Positions 33,672 through 44,324 of a stretch of DNA of 64,000 bases are shown one piece after another. A program made the position numbers and the translations under genes. Position 1 is the stretch's first letter. Each line of letters starts with the position of its first letter. The stretch comes from CAZMUD01 sp964569715 (GTDB lineage Bacteria; Chloroflexota; Dehalococcoidia; Dehalococcoidales; UBA2162): positions 7,716-71,715 of the forward strand of contig CAZMUD010000001.1 of NCBI GenBank assembly GCA_964569715.1. Reading direction: 5' to 3'. A model generated the notes under the pieces. That model ran no database searches and was not told where the DNA came from. It saw nothing but the letters and a program-made list of their open reading frames with translations.

Positions 33672-33771
33672 GCCTATCTCCTCAAATTCTAGGCAGATTG
33701 CCAATCACAAGATAGAGCTTGCGGCTACCACGCTTCAAGGGTAGTTTGGATTTACCCTGGGTCTGGGGGTT

Positions 33772-34191
33772 TTACCGTTTGGTGTATTGAGGTGCCTTGC
33801 GAGCCCGCTTAAGACCGGGCTTCTTTCTCTCTTTGACCCTAGAATCTCTGGTAAGCAACCCGTTTTGGCGTAGCACCGGCTTAAGGTTTTCATCTACCTC
33901 AACCAGAGCTCGGGCAATGCCATGAGAGATGGCACCACTCTGTCCTGATATGCCACCACCGGCTACTTTGACCACTACGTTATACTTACCAAGGCTCTCA
34001 GTAAGCATAAGAGGCCTCACTATTGCTTGACGGTGCGCTACGCGAGGGAATAGCTCCTCATAGGGGGTACCATTTACAATAATAGCATCACCGCCCGGCA
34101 ACAGCCTTACCTGGGCTACCGCCGTCTTGCGCCTGCCTGTCTTATGGAAGTAAGCTTGCTTTCCCAAAGGAATCTCCTTTTCCTTCTTCAA
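33772..34191 (-). CDS. rpsI: 30S ribosomal protein S9
   Basis: 139 residues. The start ...KTGRRKTAVAQVRL and the end ...KARKAPQYTKR, whose basic tail contacts tRNA in the P site, are diagnostic. It follows rplM by one base and is the last gene of the ribosomal superoperon. Confidence 0.97.
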   Translation of the reverse strand: MKKEKEIPLGKQAYFHKTGRRKTAVAQVRLLPGGDAIIVNGTPYEELFPRVAHRQAIVRPLMLTESLGKYNVVVKVAGGGISGQSGAISHGIARALVEVDENLKPVLRQNGLLTRDSRVKERKKPGLKRARKAPQYTKR

Positions 34192-34192
34192 A

Positions 34193-34636
34193 CTACCCCT
34201 CCTCCGCCTTGACCGAGGTAGCTTTTATTTGACCCTGATAAGGGTGAGCATCACCAACATAGACCCTGAGCCTTTTCATCATTTTAGCCCTCAACCGAGT
34301 GTGAGGTAACATACCTCTGACAGCATGCTCAATCACCCGGGTTGGATGGGTCTGCATCATTCTCTCTAAACTGATACTTTTAAGTCCCCCAGGATACCCA
34401 GAATGTCGGTAATAGAGCTTCTGTTTAGTCTTATTACCAGTAACACGAATCTTCTCAGCGTTGATAACAACAACAAAATCGCCCGTGTCCAGATGACGGC
34501 AGAATATTGGCTTGTGCTTACCCATAAGCAAGCCAGCTACTTGGGTGGCTAGTCTGCCCAAAACTTTATCTGAGGCATCAATAATATGCCACTCTCGCTT
34601 AATATCAGAAGCCTTAGTACTATAGGTTTTTAACAT
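34193..34636 (-). CDS. rplM: 50S ribosomal protein L13
   Basis: 147 residues, with the [16 protein letters not shown] start and [15 protein letters not shown] typical of L13, an early-assembly protein of the large subunit. Paired with rpsI as usual and preceded by truA. Confidence 0.97.
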   Translation of the reverse strand: MLKTYSTKASDIKREWHIIDASDKVLGRLATQVAGLLMGKHKPIFCRHLDTGDFVVVINAEKIRVTGNKTKQKLYYRHSGYPGGLKSISLERMMQTHPTRVIEHAVRGMLPHTRLRAKMMKRLRVYVGDAHPYQGQIKATSVKAEEG

Positions 34637-34669
34637 ATGTCATCCTCAAAAGTCAGTGCCAAGCTCTTT

Positions 34670-35488
34670 TCAAACAACCTCTTCCGCAAACGGATGTGGG
34701 TAATTTACCTGCATAAGGCATAGCCCGCAGGCAGGAGCAGTTGGCCCAGCCAGGCCAGGTTTTTTCGCCTCCATTATACTATAAAACTCATCACCGCTCA
34801 TCCTATCCAAGCCAACTCTGATTAGAGCCCCTACCATATTACGCACCTGATGGGGTAAGAAGGAATTAGCCACTATATTGAAAACGGCTGATTTCCCGTC
34901 CTTCCTCATTTCAGCTCGATACCCTCTCCGTACCGTGTTCTTTATCCCGAGCCCGATACCGCTGGTAAACGAAGCAAAGTCATGCTCACCGATAAGAGCC
35001 TGACACACCTGATTCACAGCATCAATATCCAGACGGCCAGCAACACGGTAGCAGAAACCTTCCCTCAGTGGAGAACGTGTCAAGCTATTTAATATATAGT
35101 AGTTATACTCCCGGCTCACTGCATGGCGCCTAACACTAAAGGAATCTTTTACTCTATGTGCCGCCTTAACCGCAATGTCCCTGGGCAAATAGTAGTTTAG
35201 CCCGTTAACAAATGTCCGCAGGGAATGAGGTGACCTAGTCTTGAAACTGACCACCTGCCCCTTGGCATGAACCCCAGCATCAGTGCGGCTAGCCGCCATC
35301 ACCCGAGTCTTTTCTCCAGTAAGTTTCCACAGCGCCTTTTCTATCTCACCCTGAATGGTGGCCAGACTAGCCTGTAGCTGGAAACCATGGTAGCGTGTGC
35401 CATCATATTCCAAAATTAATACAATCCTGGTGGTCGTCGCCAAGCTGACAACCGGCTCTACCTCTGGGTTGACGGCAGTAAGCACCAT
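34670..35488 (-). CDS. truA: tRNA pseudouridine synthase A
   Basis: Converts uridines 38-40 of the tRNA anticodon arm to pseudouridine. Catalytic aspartate in SRTDAGVHAKGQ (near residue 72), with LILEYDGTRYHGFQ at the start of the fold and PHQVRNMVGALIRVG near the C-terminus. 272 residues including a slightly long N-terminus. Its ATG directly follows the rplQ stop (TAAATG), so it is translationally coupled. Confidence 0.95.
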   Translation of the reverse strand: MVLTAVNPEVEPVVSLATTTRIVLILEYDGTRYHGFQLQASLATIQGEIEKALWKLTGEKTRVMAASRTDAGVHAKGQVVSFKTRSPHSLRTFVNGLNYYLPRDIAVKAAHRVKDSFSVRRHAVSREYNYYILNSLTRSPLREGFCYRVAGRLDIDAVNQVCQALIGEHDFASFTSGIGLGIKNTVRRGYRAEMRKDGKSAVFNIVANSFLPHQVRNMVGALIRVGLDRMSGDEFYSIMEAKKPGLAGPTAPACGLCLMQVNYPHPFAEEVV

Positions 35489-35842
35489 TTACTTCACCAA
35501 CTCAAGCTGAACCATAGCTGCCCCGTCACCCAATCTACGTCCTAATTTAGTGATACGGGTATAGCCGCCAGGGCGTTCGGCATACCTTTGGGCAAGCCCA
35601 GTAAATACCTTATCGGTCACTGTTTTATCAAAAATAAATGATAGCACCTGGCGACGGGAGTGAAGTCCACCCTTCTTACCCAATGTAATCATCTTCTCAA
35701 CCAGGCTACGGGCTCGCTTAGCTTTAGCCTCGGTAGTGGTAATCTTCTCGTAACCCAAAAGGTCAGTCACCAAGTTACGATACATCGCCCTCCTATAGCT
35801 TGAAGTCTTGCCTGATTTTCCCTCGACTGCTTTACGACCCAT
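35489..35842 (-). CDS. rplQ: 50S ribosomal protein L17
   Basis: 117 residues; the [18 protein letters not shown] segment and the [15 protein letters not shown] end are characteristic. It lines the polypeptide exit side of the large subunit. Follows rpoA as in most bacteria. Confidence 0.97.
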   Translation of the reverse strand: MGRKAVEGKSGKTSSYRRAMYRNLVTDLLGYEKITTTEAKAKRARSLVEKMITLGKKGGLHSRRQVLSFIFDKTVTDKVFTGLAQRYAERPGGYTRITKLGRRLGDGAAMVQLELVK

Positions 35843-35891
35843 GTTACCCTACCTCAATAAGCAACTGAAGGCGACCTTATCACCCACGCCA

Positions 35892-36950
35892 TTACGCAGC
35901 TTGACTCTCATCTGTTTCTGCCTCAGTCTCGGTTGGGCTTCCAGTCTCCACGCCTATTTCTCTGGTCGCTAAATCGGCTGCCTCCTCCGCCTCGGCAGGC
36001 TTTCCCTCTTCCTCGCCTTCTTTAGCTTGAGACGCCAGAGAAAGCCCCAGTGCCTCAAGATGCTCCCCTACCTCCCGTTTAGATTTCTGCCCAAAATTGC
36101 GCAGCGCCATCAGGTCTTTCTCCCCTTTACTTACCAGTTCCCCCAGTGTAGCGATGCCGCCACGCCTTAAGCAATTCAAAGTGCGCACTGAGAAATCCAT
36201 CTGCTCCACAGACATATTAGCTAGCTCCTCAGGAATAGCTAAGCGGCTAGGCTTCTCTTCTATCTGCAAAATCCGGGTATAACTGACAAATGGAAATAGC
36301 TGCTCCGTCAGAATTTCAGCACTGCCGCTAATTGCGTCGGCCGGCGTCATAGTGCCATCCGTCCACACTTCCAGGTACAACCGCTCACGGCCAGCCTCTT
36401 GACCAATATGAATTGGCTCAACAGTAAAATTAACCTTGCGTATTGGGGTAAAGATAGCATCCACTGGAATTACCCCTACCGGGAGATTATCGCTGGATTC
36501 AGCCTCCTTATAGCCCTTAGACAGCTCCACATCAAACTCTACATAAAGTTTGGCTTCAGGTGAATCTAGGGTGGCTAAATAAAGCTCAGGGTTGGCAATT
36601 TCAAAGTCAACCGAGGGCTGAATATCAGCCGCTGAAATCCGTCCCTCCCCTTCCACCTCCAGTGTTAGCTTACCTGGTTGACCAGAAAGGGACTTTAACC
36701 TCAGCGCTTTAACATTGAGTAAAAACTCTGTGGTATCTTCCTTTATGTAAGGAATGGTAGAGAATTCATGTTGAATCCCCTCTATCTTAACCCTGCTCAC
36801 GGCTGCTCCTTGAAGAAAGCCAAGAAGCACCCGCCGCATGGCATTCCCCAGAGTTATACCAAAACCCTTCTCCAGTGGCTCGGCGACAAATCGCCCAAAG
36901 TTATCCCCACTTTCAACACACTCAATCTTAGGCACTACGAGGCGAAACAA
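35892..36950 (-). CDS. rpoA: RNA polymerase subunit alpha
   Basis: 352 residues: dimerisation and beta-contact domain (about 1-230; GFGITLGNAMRRVLL) and a C-terminal DNA/activator-binding domain (about 245-310; LRNFGQKSKREVGEHL). A 40-residue acidic, Glu/Ala-rich tail follows the CTD, longer than usual. The start is TTG at 36950, with GAGGAGG about seven bases before it inside the end of rpsD. Confidence 0.96.
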   Translation of the reverse strand: MFRLVVPKIECVESGDNFGRFVAEPLEKGFGITLGNAMRRVLLGFLQGAAVSRVKIEGIQHEFSTIPYIKEDTTEFLLNVKALRLKSLSGQPGKLTLEVEGEGRISAADIQPSVDFEIANPELYLATLDSPEAKLYVEFDVELSKGYKEAESSDNLPVGVIPVDAIFTPIRKVNFTVEPIHIGQEAGRERLYLEVWTDGTMTPADAISGSAEILTEQLFPFVSYTRILQIEEKPSRLAIPEELANMSVEQMDFSVRTLNCLRRGGIATLGELVSKGEKDLMALRNFGQKSKREVGEHLEALGLSLASQAKEGEEEGKPAEAEEAADLATREIGVETGSPTETEAETDESQAA

Positions 36951-36962
36951 AACGCTACCTCC

Positions 36963-37577
36963 TCATCGTGAGTAGTACTCAACTATAGCCTTTCCGTCAA
37001 ACTTGGCACCAATATCGTCAGGGGTAGGCAAGGATAAAACCTGACCGACAAGGTTCTCCTTATCTAGACTTAGCCAACTGACTACAGACTTAGCCTCGAT
37101 ACTCTCAACCATCTGTTTATAATACTCAGTTTTGGCACCACTCTCCTTCCAGTTAATGGTGTCACCTTCTTTGACCAAGCAAGAGGGTATATCAGCCTTG
37201 CGCCCGTTGAGCAAAATATGCCCGTGTTGAACTAGCTGACGAGCTTGAGCGCGGGAATCGGCGAAGCCTAAACGATACACCACATTATCAAGCCGCCTCT
37301 CCAGCAGCACTAGTAGATTTTCCCCGGTGATACCTGCCTGCCTCTCAGCTTGAGCAAAGACCAGCCTGAACTGCCTCTCCAGAACTCCATAGCTATAGCG
37401 GATTTTCTGCTTCTCTATTAATTGAAGCCCACGCTCAGAAACTCTACGCCGCCGACCCATAGGCCTCCTGCGTCTGTCCATGGCGCATTTAGGTGTAAGA
37501 CACCGGCTGCCTTTAAGCATTAGCTTCTCATTACACCGGCGACACAACTTACAAACTGATGCTGTATATCTTGCCAT
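36963..37577 (-). CDS. rpsD: 30S ribosomal protein S4
   Basis: 204 residues with an N-terminal CXXC...CXXXXXC zinc-type motif (CKLCRRCNEKLMLKGSRC) and an S4 RNA-binding domain (RLDNVVYRLGFADSRAQARQ). S4 nucleates small-subunit assembly and often represses its own operon. It precedes rpoA. Confidence 0.97.
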   Translation of the reverse strand: MARYTASVCKLCRRCNEKLMLKGSRCLTPKCAMDRRRRPMGRRRRVSERGLQLIEKQKIRYSYGVLERQFRLVFAQAERQAGITGENLLVLLERRLDNVVYRLGFADSRAQARQLVQHGHILLNGRKADIPSCLVKEGDTINWKESGAKTEYYKQMVESIEAKSVVSWLSLDKENLVGQVLSLPTPDDIGAKFDGKAIVEYYSR

Positions 37578-37586
37578 TTTTTTATC

Positions 37587-37979
37587 TTATACCCGCCTTC
37601 TTTTAGGAGGACGGCAACCGTTATGCGGGATAGGAGTCACATCCATAATACTGGTAATATAAAGGCCTGAGTTCTGGAGAGAACGAATAGCCGCCTCGCG
37701 CCCACTGCCCGGACCCTTAACATAAACCTCTACCTGACGCAGGCCATGCTCCATAGCTTTCCGTGCCGCATCACGAGCTGCCAACTGAGCAGCATAGGGA
37801 GTACCTTTGCGTGAACCCTTAAACCCAGCCGTCCCCGAACTCCCCCAGGCGATAACGTTCCCCTCGGGGTCGGTGAGAGTCACCAAGGTATTATTAAAAG
37901 TAGATTGGACATAGGCTCTTCCTGAAGCAATGGTCTTCCGTTCTCGCCTTCTTCCTTTAGTTCGCTTCTTTTGTGCCAT
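37587..37979 (-). CDS. rpsK: 30S ribosomal protein S11
   Basis: 130 residues from the ATG at 37979, chosen because AGGAGAG precedes it (a longer frame starts at 38000). [20 protein letters not shown] and the C-terminal [16 protein letters not shown] are diagnostic. It forms part of the mRNA exit platform. Confidence 0.97.
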   Translation of the reverse strand: MAQKKRTKGRRRERKTIASGRAYVQSTFNNTLVTLTDPEGNVIAWGSSGTAGFKGSRKGTPYAAQLAARDAARKAMEHGLRQVEVYVKGPGSGREAAIRSLQNSGLYITSIMDVTPIPHNGCRPPKRRRV

Positions 37980-38008
37980 CTTGCTCTCCTGCTTAAACAA
38001 AATTTTGA

Positions 38009-38398
38009 TTACTTCTTGGTCACGCCGCGCCTCTTGCCTCTGCCAGCTACTGTTTTACGGGAACCGCGCCGGACACGGGCATTAGTGCGCGTCCGCTGCC
38101 CTCTAACCGGCAAGTTATGGCGATGCCGGATACCCCGATAGCTGCCAATTTCAATAAGGCGTTTAATATCAAGGTTAACCTCTTTTCTAAGCTCCCCCTC
38201 AACCTTATGCTCCCGGTCAATAATCTCTCGGAGGCGGTTAACCTCCTCTTCGGTAAGTTCATCCGTCTTAACCTCAGAATTGACACCAGCCTGAGCTATA
38301 ATCCGCTGACTCAGAGTGGGACCAATGCCGTAGATATACTGCAATGCGACCCAAATTTGCTTATTTCGGGGTATATCCACCCCAGCTATACGTGCCAT
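38009..38398 (-). CDS. rpsM: 30S ribosomal protein S13
   Basis: 129 residues; [20 protein letters not shown] start and the [20 protein letters not shown] signature. It contacts tRNA and the large subunit at the head of the 30S. Order rpmJ-rpsM-rpsK-rpsD is canonical. Confidence 0.97.
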   Translation of the reverse strand: MARIAGVDIPRNKQIWVALQYIYGIGPTLSQRIIAQAGVNSEVKTDELTEEEVNRLREIIDREHKVEGELRKEVNLDIKRLIEIGSYRGIRHRHNLPVRGQRTRTNARVRRGSRKTVAGRGKRRGVTKK

Positions 38399-38424
38399 CC
38401 AAGCCCTCCTTGCTCAACAGAATA

Positions 38425-38538
38425 TTAGCCCTGCCTCTGCTTATGCTTGGGGTTAGAACAAATGACCATGACTACCCCTCGCCGCTTTATCACCTTACAC
38501 TTTTCACATCTAACCTTAACTGAAGCTCTAACTTTCAT
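38425..38538 (-). CDS. rpmJ: 50S ribosomal protein L36
   Basis: A 37-residue protein: [20 protein letters not shown], then [17 protein letters not shown]. The zinc ligands are C11, C14, C27 and H32 (C+ form of L36). It sits between infA and rpsM as usual. Confidence 0.97.
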   Translation of the reverse strand: MKVRASVKVRCEKCKVIKRRGVVMVICSNPKHKQRQG

Positions 38539-38568
38539 AACTGCCTCTCATAGTATCCAGCAAAAGTA

Positions 38569-38787
38569 TTACTTAAACCGATAGGTAATCCTGCCCCGAT
38601 TCAGGTCGTAAGGTGAAAGCTCAACCAACACCTTGTCGCCAGGTAAGATTTTAATATAATGCAGTCTTATCTTACCAGAAATGTGAGCCAGTACCCTATG
38701 TCCATTGGGCAGCTCAACACGAAACATCGCATTAGGCAATGGCTCCACTACTACCCCTTCGACCTCAATAGCCTCCTTCTTAGGCAT
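38569..38787 (-). CDS. infA: Translation initiation factor IF-1
   Basis: 72 residues with the OB-fold sequence ([38 protein letters not shown]). Binds the 30S A site with IF-2 and IF-3. Lies between map and rpmJ in the usual order. Confidence 0.97.
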   Translation of the reverse strand: MPKKEAIEVEGVVVEPLPNAMFRVELPNGHRVLAHISGKIRLHYIKILPGDKVLVELSPYDLNRGRITYRFK

Positions 38788-38798
38788 AAACCCCCTGT

Positions 38799-39548
38799 TT
38801 ATAAAGTAGTAAGCACCTCAGGCTCAACGTCAGTGATGGCAATGGTATGTTCAAAGTGTGCCGAATAACTCCCATCACTGGTAAACACTGTCCAGTGGTT
38901 ATCGCCAAGTTTAGTGCGCCAGTCACCAATGTTCACCATAGGCTCAAGGGCAAGTGCCATACCTTTCTTCAATACCGGTCCCCGTCCCGGTGGACCAAAG
39001 TTAGGTATTTGAGGCTCTTCATGCATCTCCCGGCCAATACCATGCCCTGTGTACTCACGCACCACTGAATACCCCCTCGACTCAGCATAATGCTGAATGG
39101 CGGCTGAAATGTCCCCCAGCCTCGCCCCGGGATAAGCAGCCGCGATGCCAGCTTTCAGGGCACCCTCGGTTGTTGCCATAAGCTGTTCCGCCTGCGAGCT
39201 AATGTTACCCACACCCACTGTTAGCGCAGCATCACCCTGAAAACCCATAAAAATAGCACCAAAGTCAAGGGATACAATGTCGCCCTCGTGCAGAACCCGT
39301 GACCCGGGAATCCCATGCACTATCTCGTCATTAACTGATACACAGAGATTAGCTGGAAATCCTCGATATCCCTTAAACGAGGGTTTGGCTCCCAGTCTTG
39401 CTACCTCTCTAGCTGCGATGACATCTAACTCCTCAGTTTTCATCCCCGGTCTCACCTGTAACTTTAGCACCTCCAGCACGGTGGCGACAATCCTGCCAGC
39501 CTGCCGCATAGCTGCAATTTCCTGGTCGGATTTGATGATTATGCTCAT
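38799..39548 (-). CDS. map: Type I methionine aminopeptidase
   Basis: Removes the initiator methionine from new proteins. 249 residues; the five metal ligands are visible (two aspartates in [15 protein letters not shown], histidine in [14 protein letters not shown], glutamates in LEPMVNIG and HFEHTIAI). No N-terminal extension. Its start overlaps the adk stop by four bases. Confidence 0.97.
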   Translation of the reverse strand: MSIIIKSDQEIAAMRQAGRIVATVLEVLKLQVRPGMKTEELDVIAAREVARLGAKPSFKGYRGFPANLCVSVNDEIVHGIPGSRVLHEGDIVSLDFGAIFMGFQGDAALTVGVGNISSQAEQLMATTEGALKAGIAAAYPGARLGDISAAIQHYAESRGYSVVREYTGHGIGREMHEEPQIPNFGPPGRGPVLKKGMALALEPMVNIGDWRTKLGDNHWTVFTSDGSYSAHFEHTIAITDVEPEVLTTL

Positions 39549-40225
39549 CCCACCCTCGAGCTGACAAATTCCATACGAAGAGCTTCTACTATTCTTCTCT
39601 CCACCTCATCTACACTCCCCTCTCCATCTACCTCTAATAGCTTACCTGCCTGGGTATAGTAGTCAATAAGGGGAGCCGTCTCAGCAAAATAGACCTCAAG
39701 GCGCTTTTTAACTGTCTGGGCGGTATCATCAGGGCGTTGATACAACTCACCACCACACTGGTCGCACTTACCCCAAACCTTGGGAGGAGAATTTACAGCA
39801 TGATACGGGGCTTGGCATTGACGGCAAACCCAGCGCCCACTGAGCCGCCCCAGCAGCTCCTTCTCAGAGACCTTGATATATACCACCTTATCTATCGCCT
39901 TACCCTGCTCAGCCAGGGCTTTATCCAATGCCTCAACCTGTTTCAAATTCCTGGGAAAGCCATCAAAAATCACCCCGCTTTGTGAGTCAGGGGCCGATAT
40001 ACGCTCCAAAACCATTCGTATCGTTATCTCGTCAGGGACTAGCTTCCCCTTCTCCATATAAGACCTAGCCTGTATGGCTAACTCGGTCCCCTGTTCTAGT
40101 GCCTGCCGGAACAGGTCGCCAGTAGCAATATGCACTAGTTTCAGTTCCTGTGCCACTCCGGCTGCTTGTGTTCCCTTACCGGCACCGGGAGCACCCAGAA
40201 AAATAATATAGAGATTATTTATCAA
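39545..40225 (-). CDS. adk: Adenylate kinase
   Basis: Interconverts ATP + AMP and 2 ADP. P-loop GAPGAGKGTQ, AMP-binding IFDGFPRN, and a LID domain with a four-cysteine zinc site (CRQC...CDQC). The start is unclear: the core begins at LYIIFLGAPG and no ATG is near. The TTG at 40225, five bases after AAGGGGG, is the best candidate, giving 226 residues. This ribosome site lies inside a palindromic repeat element (40224-40312), so the element seems to supply the translation start signals. Confidence 0.93.
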   Translation of the reverse strand: MINNLYIIFLGAPGAGKGTQAAGVAQELKLVHIATGDLFRQALEQGTELAIQARSYMEKGKLVPDEITIRMVLERISAPDSQSGVIFDGFPRNLKQVEALDKALAEQGKAIDKVVYIKVSEKELLGRLSGRWVCRQCQAPYHAVNSPPKVWGKCDQCGGELYQRPDDTAQTVKKRLEVYFAETAPLIDYYTQAGKLLEVDGEGSVDEVERRIVEALRMEFVSSRVG

Positions 40226-40312
40226 CCTCACCCCCTTAATCCCCCTCTCCTTCAAAGGAGAGGGGGAAGGTGCATGTTCTGAAGGGGCGGAGCCCCTTCA
40301 AATTTCCCTTGA
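40224..40312. repeat. Dispersed palindromic element, copy 6 (half)
   Basis: AACCTCACCCCCTTAATCCC, then the CTCTCCTTCAAAGGAGAG hairpin and GAAGGGGCGGAGCCCCTTC hairpin. It lies between secY and adk within the ribosomal operon; transcribed on the minus strand it puts strong hairpins just before the adk start. Confidence 0.85.
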
Positions 40313-40379
40313 TAAGCGACCTCACGGTAGACAATTTTTACTCCTATTTCAACTGCCGAAATACAGCTTCTAGCAATCT

Positions 40380-41696
40380 TTATTTGATAAAGCCTTCGTA
40401 GCGCCGCATTACCAGTTGTGCCTCCATCTGTTTCATAGTATCCAGCACCACACCAACCACAATTAATAAGCCCATGCTGGACAATTGTATCACCTGGACA
40501 TTGGTAATCTCCCGAGCCAAGAAGGGTATTATCGCCACTCCAGCTAGGAAGAGAGCACCTGCCCAGGTAATGCGGCTAATCACATGGTTAAGATAATTAG
40601 CAGTCTGTTTCCCCGGTCGAATCCCAGGAACAAATCCCCCCTGCCGCTGCAAGGTGCCAGATAAATCCTGCTGCTGAAAAATCACCATAGTATAAAAGAA
40701 GGCAAAACCGACCGTTAGCAGAAAATAGAACCCCCAGTAAAATAAGCCCATAGGCACGGCTGCATTAGGATTAAACAGGTTCATAATATGATTAGCCAGA
40801 TTAGGGTCAGCCCCGGTCGGATTGGCAAAATAACTGGCTACCATCCCAGGGAAGAGCACCATAGACATAGCAAAGATAAGGGGTATCATCCCGGCGGTGT
40901 TCACCCGCAGCGGAATATGGGTTGCCCCTGATTGCTTATACATACGCCCACTACGAAAGACGGTGCGTGCATACTGCACCGGAATGCGGCGGTGTGCTTC
41001 AGTAAAGATAACTATGACCACAATGGTGACTAGGGCTATAAGAACATAAGCAACTAAGCCGCCAAACTGTTCCTTAGCCAGAAAACCGCTGCCAATCATT
41101 TCCGGTAAGCCAGCCACAATGCCGGCAAAGATTATTATAGATATACCATTACCAATGCCGTATTCAGTAATTATCTCACCTAGCCAGACCAGGAAGATGG
41201 TGCCGGCTATCATGGCAAAAACTATGGCTGCTGTTGGCAATAATTCAGCACTCGCCACAACACCCTCACGCTGGAGCAAAACTAGCTGTCCGTAACCGGC
41301 CAGACCAGCCAAAGGCACTGTCAGCCAGTGAGTAAACCGATTAATCTTGTGCTGGCCAGCTTCTCCCTCCTGGGAAATAGCTTGTAGCTGGGGTATAACC
41401 GGCACCATCAGTTGCATAATAATTGAAGCCGTTATATAGGGGTAAACCCCCATCGCCGCCACACTGAAGTTCCTCATGGCGCCACCACTAAACATGTCCA
41501 GCATGCCCAGTAACGGCATATTCTCAAATAGCTGCTGCAAGGCATCAGGGTTCACCCCGGGTAGGGGCACATGAGCTACAAAGCGGAATACTACCAGAAT
41601 ACCAAAGGTGAGGAGAATGCGGCGCCTTAAGTCAGGCAGACGGAAGGCGTCAAGCATCGCCTGAAGAAGTCGCGGCCTAGTTTGCCTCGGACGCAT
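40380..41696 (-). CDS. secY: Preprotein translocase subunit SecY
   Basis: The channel-forming membrane subunit of the Sec translocon, with ten transmembrane helices over 438 residues. Typical SecY segments are [14 protein letters not shown], the loop around RRIPVQYA, and [19 protein letters not shown]. The ATG at 41696 follows GGAGGAGGTGGGG; the longer frame from 41732 lies in rplO. It overlaps rplO by 20 bp. Confidence 0.96.
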   Translation of the reverse strand: MRPRQTRPRLLQAMLDAFRLPDLRRRILLTFGILVVFRFVAHVPLPGVNPDALQQLFENMPLLGMLDMFSGGAMRNFSVAAMGVYPYITASIIMQLMVPVIPQLQAISQEGEAGQHKINRFTHWLTVPLAGLAGYGQLVLLQREGVVASAELLPTAAIVFAMIAGTIFLVWLGEIITEYGIGNGISIIIFAGIVAGLPEMIGSGFLAKEQFGGLVAYVLIALVTIVVIVIFTEAHRRIPVQYARTVFRSGRMYKQSGATHIPLRVNTAGMIPLIFAMSMVLFPGMVASYFANPTGADPNLANHIMNLFNPNAAVPMGLFYWGFYFLLTVGFAFFYTMVIFQQQDLSGTLQRQGGFVPGIRPGKQTANYLNHVISRITWAGALFLAGVAIIPFLAREITNVQVIQLSSMGLLIVVGVVLDTMKQMEAQLVMRRYEGFIK

Positions 41697-42141
41697 GCCC
41701 CACCTCCTCCACTCTGCCCCCTGCCGCCTCAATCTTGGCTTTAGCGGCAGTAGAGAACTTGTGTGCCTTTACCAAAAGGGGATGATTAATATCACCCTCG
41801 GCCAGAATCTTAACCGGCTGCCGTAGGGATTTCACCAACCCGGCAGCTACCAATCTCTCTGGTGTTACCTCACTCCCCGACTCAAACATACTAAGCTTGT
41901 TTAGATTAATAACGCTATACTCTGTCCGAAAAATATTGACAAAGCCACGCTTCCGTGGCAAGCGCTTAATTAGAGGCAACTGCCCACCTTCAAAGCCAGG
42001 CCTAGTCTTGTAGCCAGAACGAGACTTTTGCCCTTTAGAGCCCCGCCCCGAATAGGTACCATGTCCGCTACCGTCCCCCCGCCCCACTCGCTTCCTGCTC
42101 TTCTTAGAACCGGGAGCCGGGGACAGTTCATTCTGCCTCAT
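41677..42141 (-). CDS. rplO: 50S ribosomal protein L15
   Basis: 154 residues; glycine- and basic-rich N-terminus ([20 protein letters not shown]) and the C-terminal [21 protein letters not shown] late-assembly protein of the large subunit. Overlaps rpmD by 14 bp and secY by 20 bp. Confidence 0.96.
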   Translation of the reverse strand: MRQNELSPAPGSKKSRKRVGRGDGSGHGTYSGRGSKGQKSRSGYKTRPGFEGGQLPLIKRLPRKRGFVNIFRTEYSVINLNKLSMFESGSEVTPERLVAAGLVKSLRQPVKILAEGDINHPLLVKAHKFSTAAKAKIEAAGGRVEEVGHASEAN

Positions 42142-42322
42142 CAGCTTTTGCCTCCACCTTGACTAGATGTCTCACCTTGTTAATCATACCTCGAATTGAG
42201 GCTGAATCATTATGGCTAACACTCTGATTTAGCCGACGAAAACCAAGAGCCTTCAAGGTTCTCTTCTGGCCCTCACTATAGCCAATACCGCTTTTGACCC
42301 AGGTGATATTTAGCCTAACCAT
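42128..42322 (-). CDS. rpmD: 50S ribosomal protein L30
   Basis: 64 residues: [20 protein letters not shown], then [13 protein letters not shown] at the end. Canonical position between rpsE and rplO. Confidence 0.95.
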   Translation of the reverse strand: MVRLNITWVKSGIGYSEGQKRTLKALGFRRLNQSVSHNDSASIRGMINKVRHLVKVEAKADEAE

Positions 42323-42377
42323 TAGTTATACCGCCTCCTCGAGACTACTGAAAAAGCTAAAGACCTTTTTCAGCAAA

Positions 42378-42935
42378 CTACCCCTCCTCACCACCAGCCT
42401 TAACTTCCACTGAAGAACTGCGTTCCTCAGTGGTTTCATTAACAACTCCCCTGCGTCTGGCCAACTCCTCCTTCGGGTCTTTAAGCTGGCTCAGGGCAAG
42501 CATCGTTGCCTTAGCCACATTAATGCGATTAGCGCTGCCCAGCGACTTAGTCAGAATATCCTTGATTCCGGCTGCCTCAAGCACAGCTCGAATACTACCA
42601 CCGGCAATAATACCGGTGCCTGGTGCCGCTGGTTTAAGCAAGACCTGGGCTGCTCCGAACTTAACCTTCATTGTATAAGGAATTGTTGTCCCGGCTAGCG
42701 GCACTTTAATCAAATTCTTCTTGGCAATAGCGCTAGCCTTGTTAATGGCCAATGGCACCTCATTAGCCTTGCCCAAGCCAATGCCTACATTTCCATTGCC
42801 ATCTCCGGTTACCACCAAGGCACTAAAACTGAGGCGTTTCCCCCCTTTCATCACCTTGGCCACCCGATTAATATTGATCAGCTTGTCAGTCAGGACAAGC
42901 TCTGTTGGCTCTATCTTGGTTAGCAGCTCCTTCAT
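42378..42935 (-). CDS. rpsE: 30S ribosomal protein S5
   Basis: 185 residues; double-stranded-RNA-like N-domain ([20 protein letters not shown]) and C-domain ([20 protein letters not shown]). It takes part in decoding fidelity. The C-terminus is a little longer and acidic ([14 protein letters not shown]). Confidence 0.97.
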   Translation of the reverse strand: MKELLTKIEPTELVLTDKLININRVAKVMKGGKRLSFSALVVTGDGNGNVGIGLGKANEVPLAINKASAIAKKNLIKVPLAGTTIPYTMKVKFGAAQVLLKPAAPGTGIIAGGSIRAVLEAAGIKDILTKSLGSANRINVAKATMLALSQLKDPKEELARRRGVVNETTEERSSSVEVKAGGEEG

Positions 42936-42953
42936 TCTTTCAAACTGTCTCCA

Positions 42954-43319
42954 TCAAAATTTCAATCCCCCCTGGCGGGCTGCCTCAGCTAGGGCTTTAA
43001 CTCTACCGTGATACTTGTACCCACCACGGTCAAAAGCTACCCGGCTTATCCCCTGGCTCAGTGCTCGCTTGGCTACTAGGGAACCGACTAGCTCAGATTT
43101 GGTCGTCTTGTTTTTACCAACGGCCACACTTTTTATCTCCGGGTCCAGGGTCGAGGCAGAGGCTAGCGTATGCCCTCGTGAATCATCAATCACCTGAACA
43201 TAAATATGGTTCAGGCTGCGGAAAACACACAACCGAGGTCCAGAGTTCGTGCCCTTCACCTTGGCTCTAACTCGAAGGTGTCTTCGACGACGGGCCACCC
43301 TTGGGGTATCTTTCACCAC
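42954..43319 (-). CDS. rplR: 50S ribosomal protein L18
   Basis: 121 residues; binds 5S r[24 protein letters not shown] and the [20 protein letters not shown] end are typical. Its ATG directly follows the rplF stop. Confidence 0.97.
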   Translation of the reverse strand: MVKDTPRVARRRRHLRVRAKVKGTNSGPRLCVFRSLNHIYVQVIDDSRGHTLASASTLDPEIKSVAVGKNKTTKSELVGSLVAKRALSQGISRVAFDRGGYKYHGRVKALAEAARQGGLKF

Positions 43320-43874
43320 TTATTCCCTCCCCGCTATAGCCTTACCCGCCTTGCCGGCTTTGAGGCGAACTGACTCCCCAACATATCTAATACCCTTACC
43401 CTTATAGACATCAGGCGGGCGGACAGCTCGAATCCTAGCTGCCACCTCGCCAACTACTTCCTTATCAATCCCCGTAACTGTGATGCGATTGCCTCCCTCT
43501 ACACCAAGGGACACGCCTGGTAGCGGTGACACCTCTACCAGATGTGAAAACCCGATACGGATTACCAGCTTATCCCCGGCCTTTTCAGCCCGATAACCGA
43601 CGCCCACTATTTCAAGCCCCCTCTCAAAGCCTCTAGTTACACCTTCCACCATGTTAGCCAAAAGACTCCGTGTCAGTCCGTGTAAGGAGCGATGCACCCG
43701 GCCATCGCTGGGCCGTAATACCACCAGGGTATCATTATCTAGGGTAATAGACATATCAGGATGAAAACGACGATGAAGCTCCCCTTTGGGTCCGGTTACA
43801 GTAACCTCACCCTGTTTAATACTCACCGTCACACCCGGTGGCACAGTTATCGGCATCCGCCCTACTCTAGACAT
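43320..43874 (-). CDS. rplF: 50S ribosomal protein L6
   Basis: 184 residues with the MSRVGRMPITVPPGV start and two homologous beta/alpha domains (GPKGEL...; RAVRPPDVYKGKGIRY). Near the factor-binding centre of the large subunit. Confidence 0.97.
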   Translation of the reverse strand: MSRVGRMPITVPPGVTVSIKQGEVTVTGPKGELHRRFHPDMSITLDNDTLVVLRPSDGRVHRSLHGLTRSLLANMVEGVTRGFERGLEIVGVGYRAEKAGDKLVIRIGFSHLVEVSPLPGVSLGVEGGNRITVTGIDKEVVGEVAARIRAVRPPDVYKGKGIRYVGESVRLKAGKAGKAIAGRE

Positions 43875-43895
43875 AGGTATTGCTCCCAGACTTAC

Positions 43896-44294
43896 TTACA
43901 TCACGTAACATAATATTTCTCCACCAACCCCTTGGCGCCAGGCCTGTTGCCCCGTCATCACCCCCTTAGATGTTGAAACAATGGCAACGCCCAGACCACC
44001 AGCCACACGGGGAATCTCTTGCCAGCCAACATATACCCTTAGTCCAGGCTTACTTACTCGCTCCAATCCAGAAAGGACTGGCTGGTTTTTATCGCTATAC
44101 TTGAGGTGAATCTGAATTGCCCGGTGCGGCTTGCCCCTAAGCACCTCATAGTCACTAATAAAACCCTCGTCTTTAAGGATTTTAGCAATAGACAGCTTCA
44201 TCTTTGAGGCTGGTATCAGCACCGAATCATGCCGCACCATAACCGCATTGCGTATTCGGGTTAGCATATCCGCTATTGGGTCAGAGACAGTCAC
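43896..44294 (-). CDS. rpsH: 30S ribosomal protein S8
   Basis: 132 residues: [20 protein letters not shown] and the C-terminal [20 protein letters not shown] are signatures. S8 binds 16S rRNA helix 21 and, in other bacteria, represses the spc operon. Confidence 0.97.
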   Translation of the reverse strand: MTVSDPIADMLTRIRNAVMVRHDSVLIPASKMKLSIAKILKDEGFISDYEVLRGKPHRAIQIHLKYSDKNQPVLSGLERVSKPGLRVYVGWQEIPRVAGGLGVAIVSTSKGVMTGQQAWRQGVGGEILCYVM

Positions 44295-44324
44295 TCTTCC
44301 TCCCTTAAGCTATATTTAATCTAG

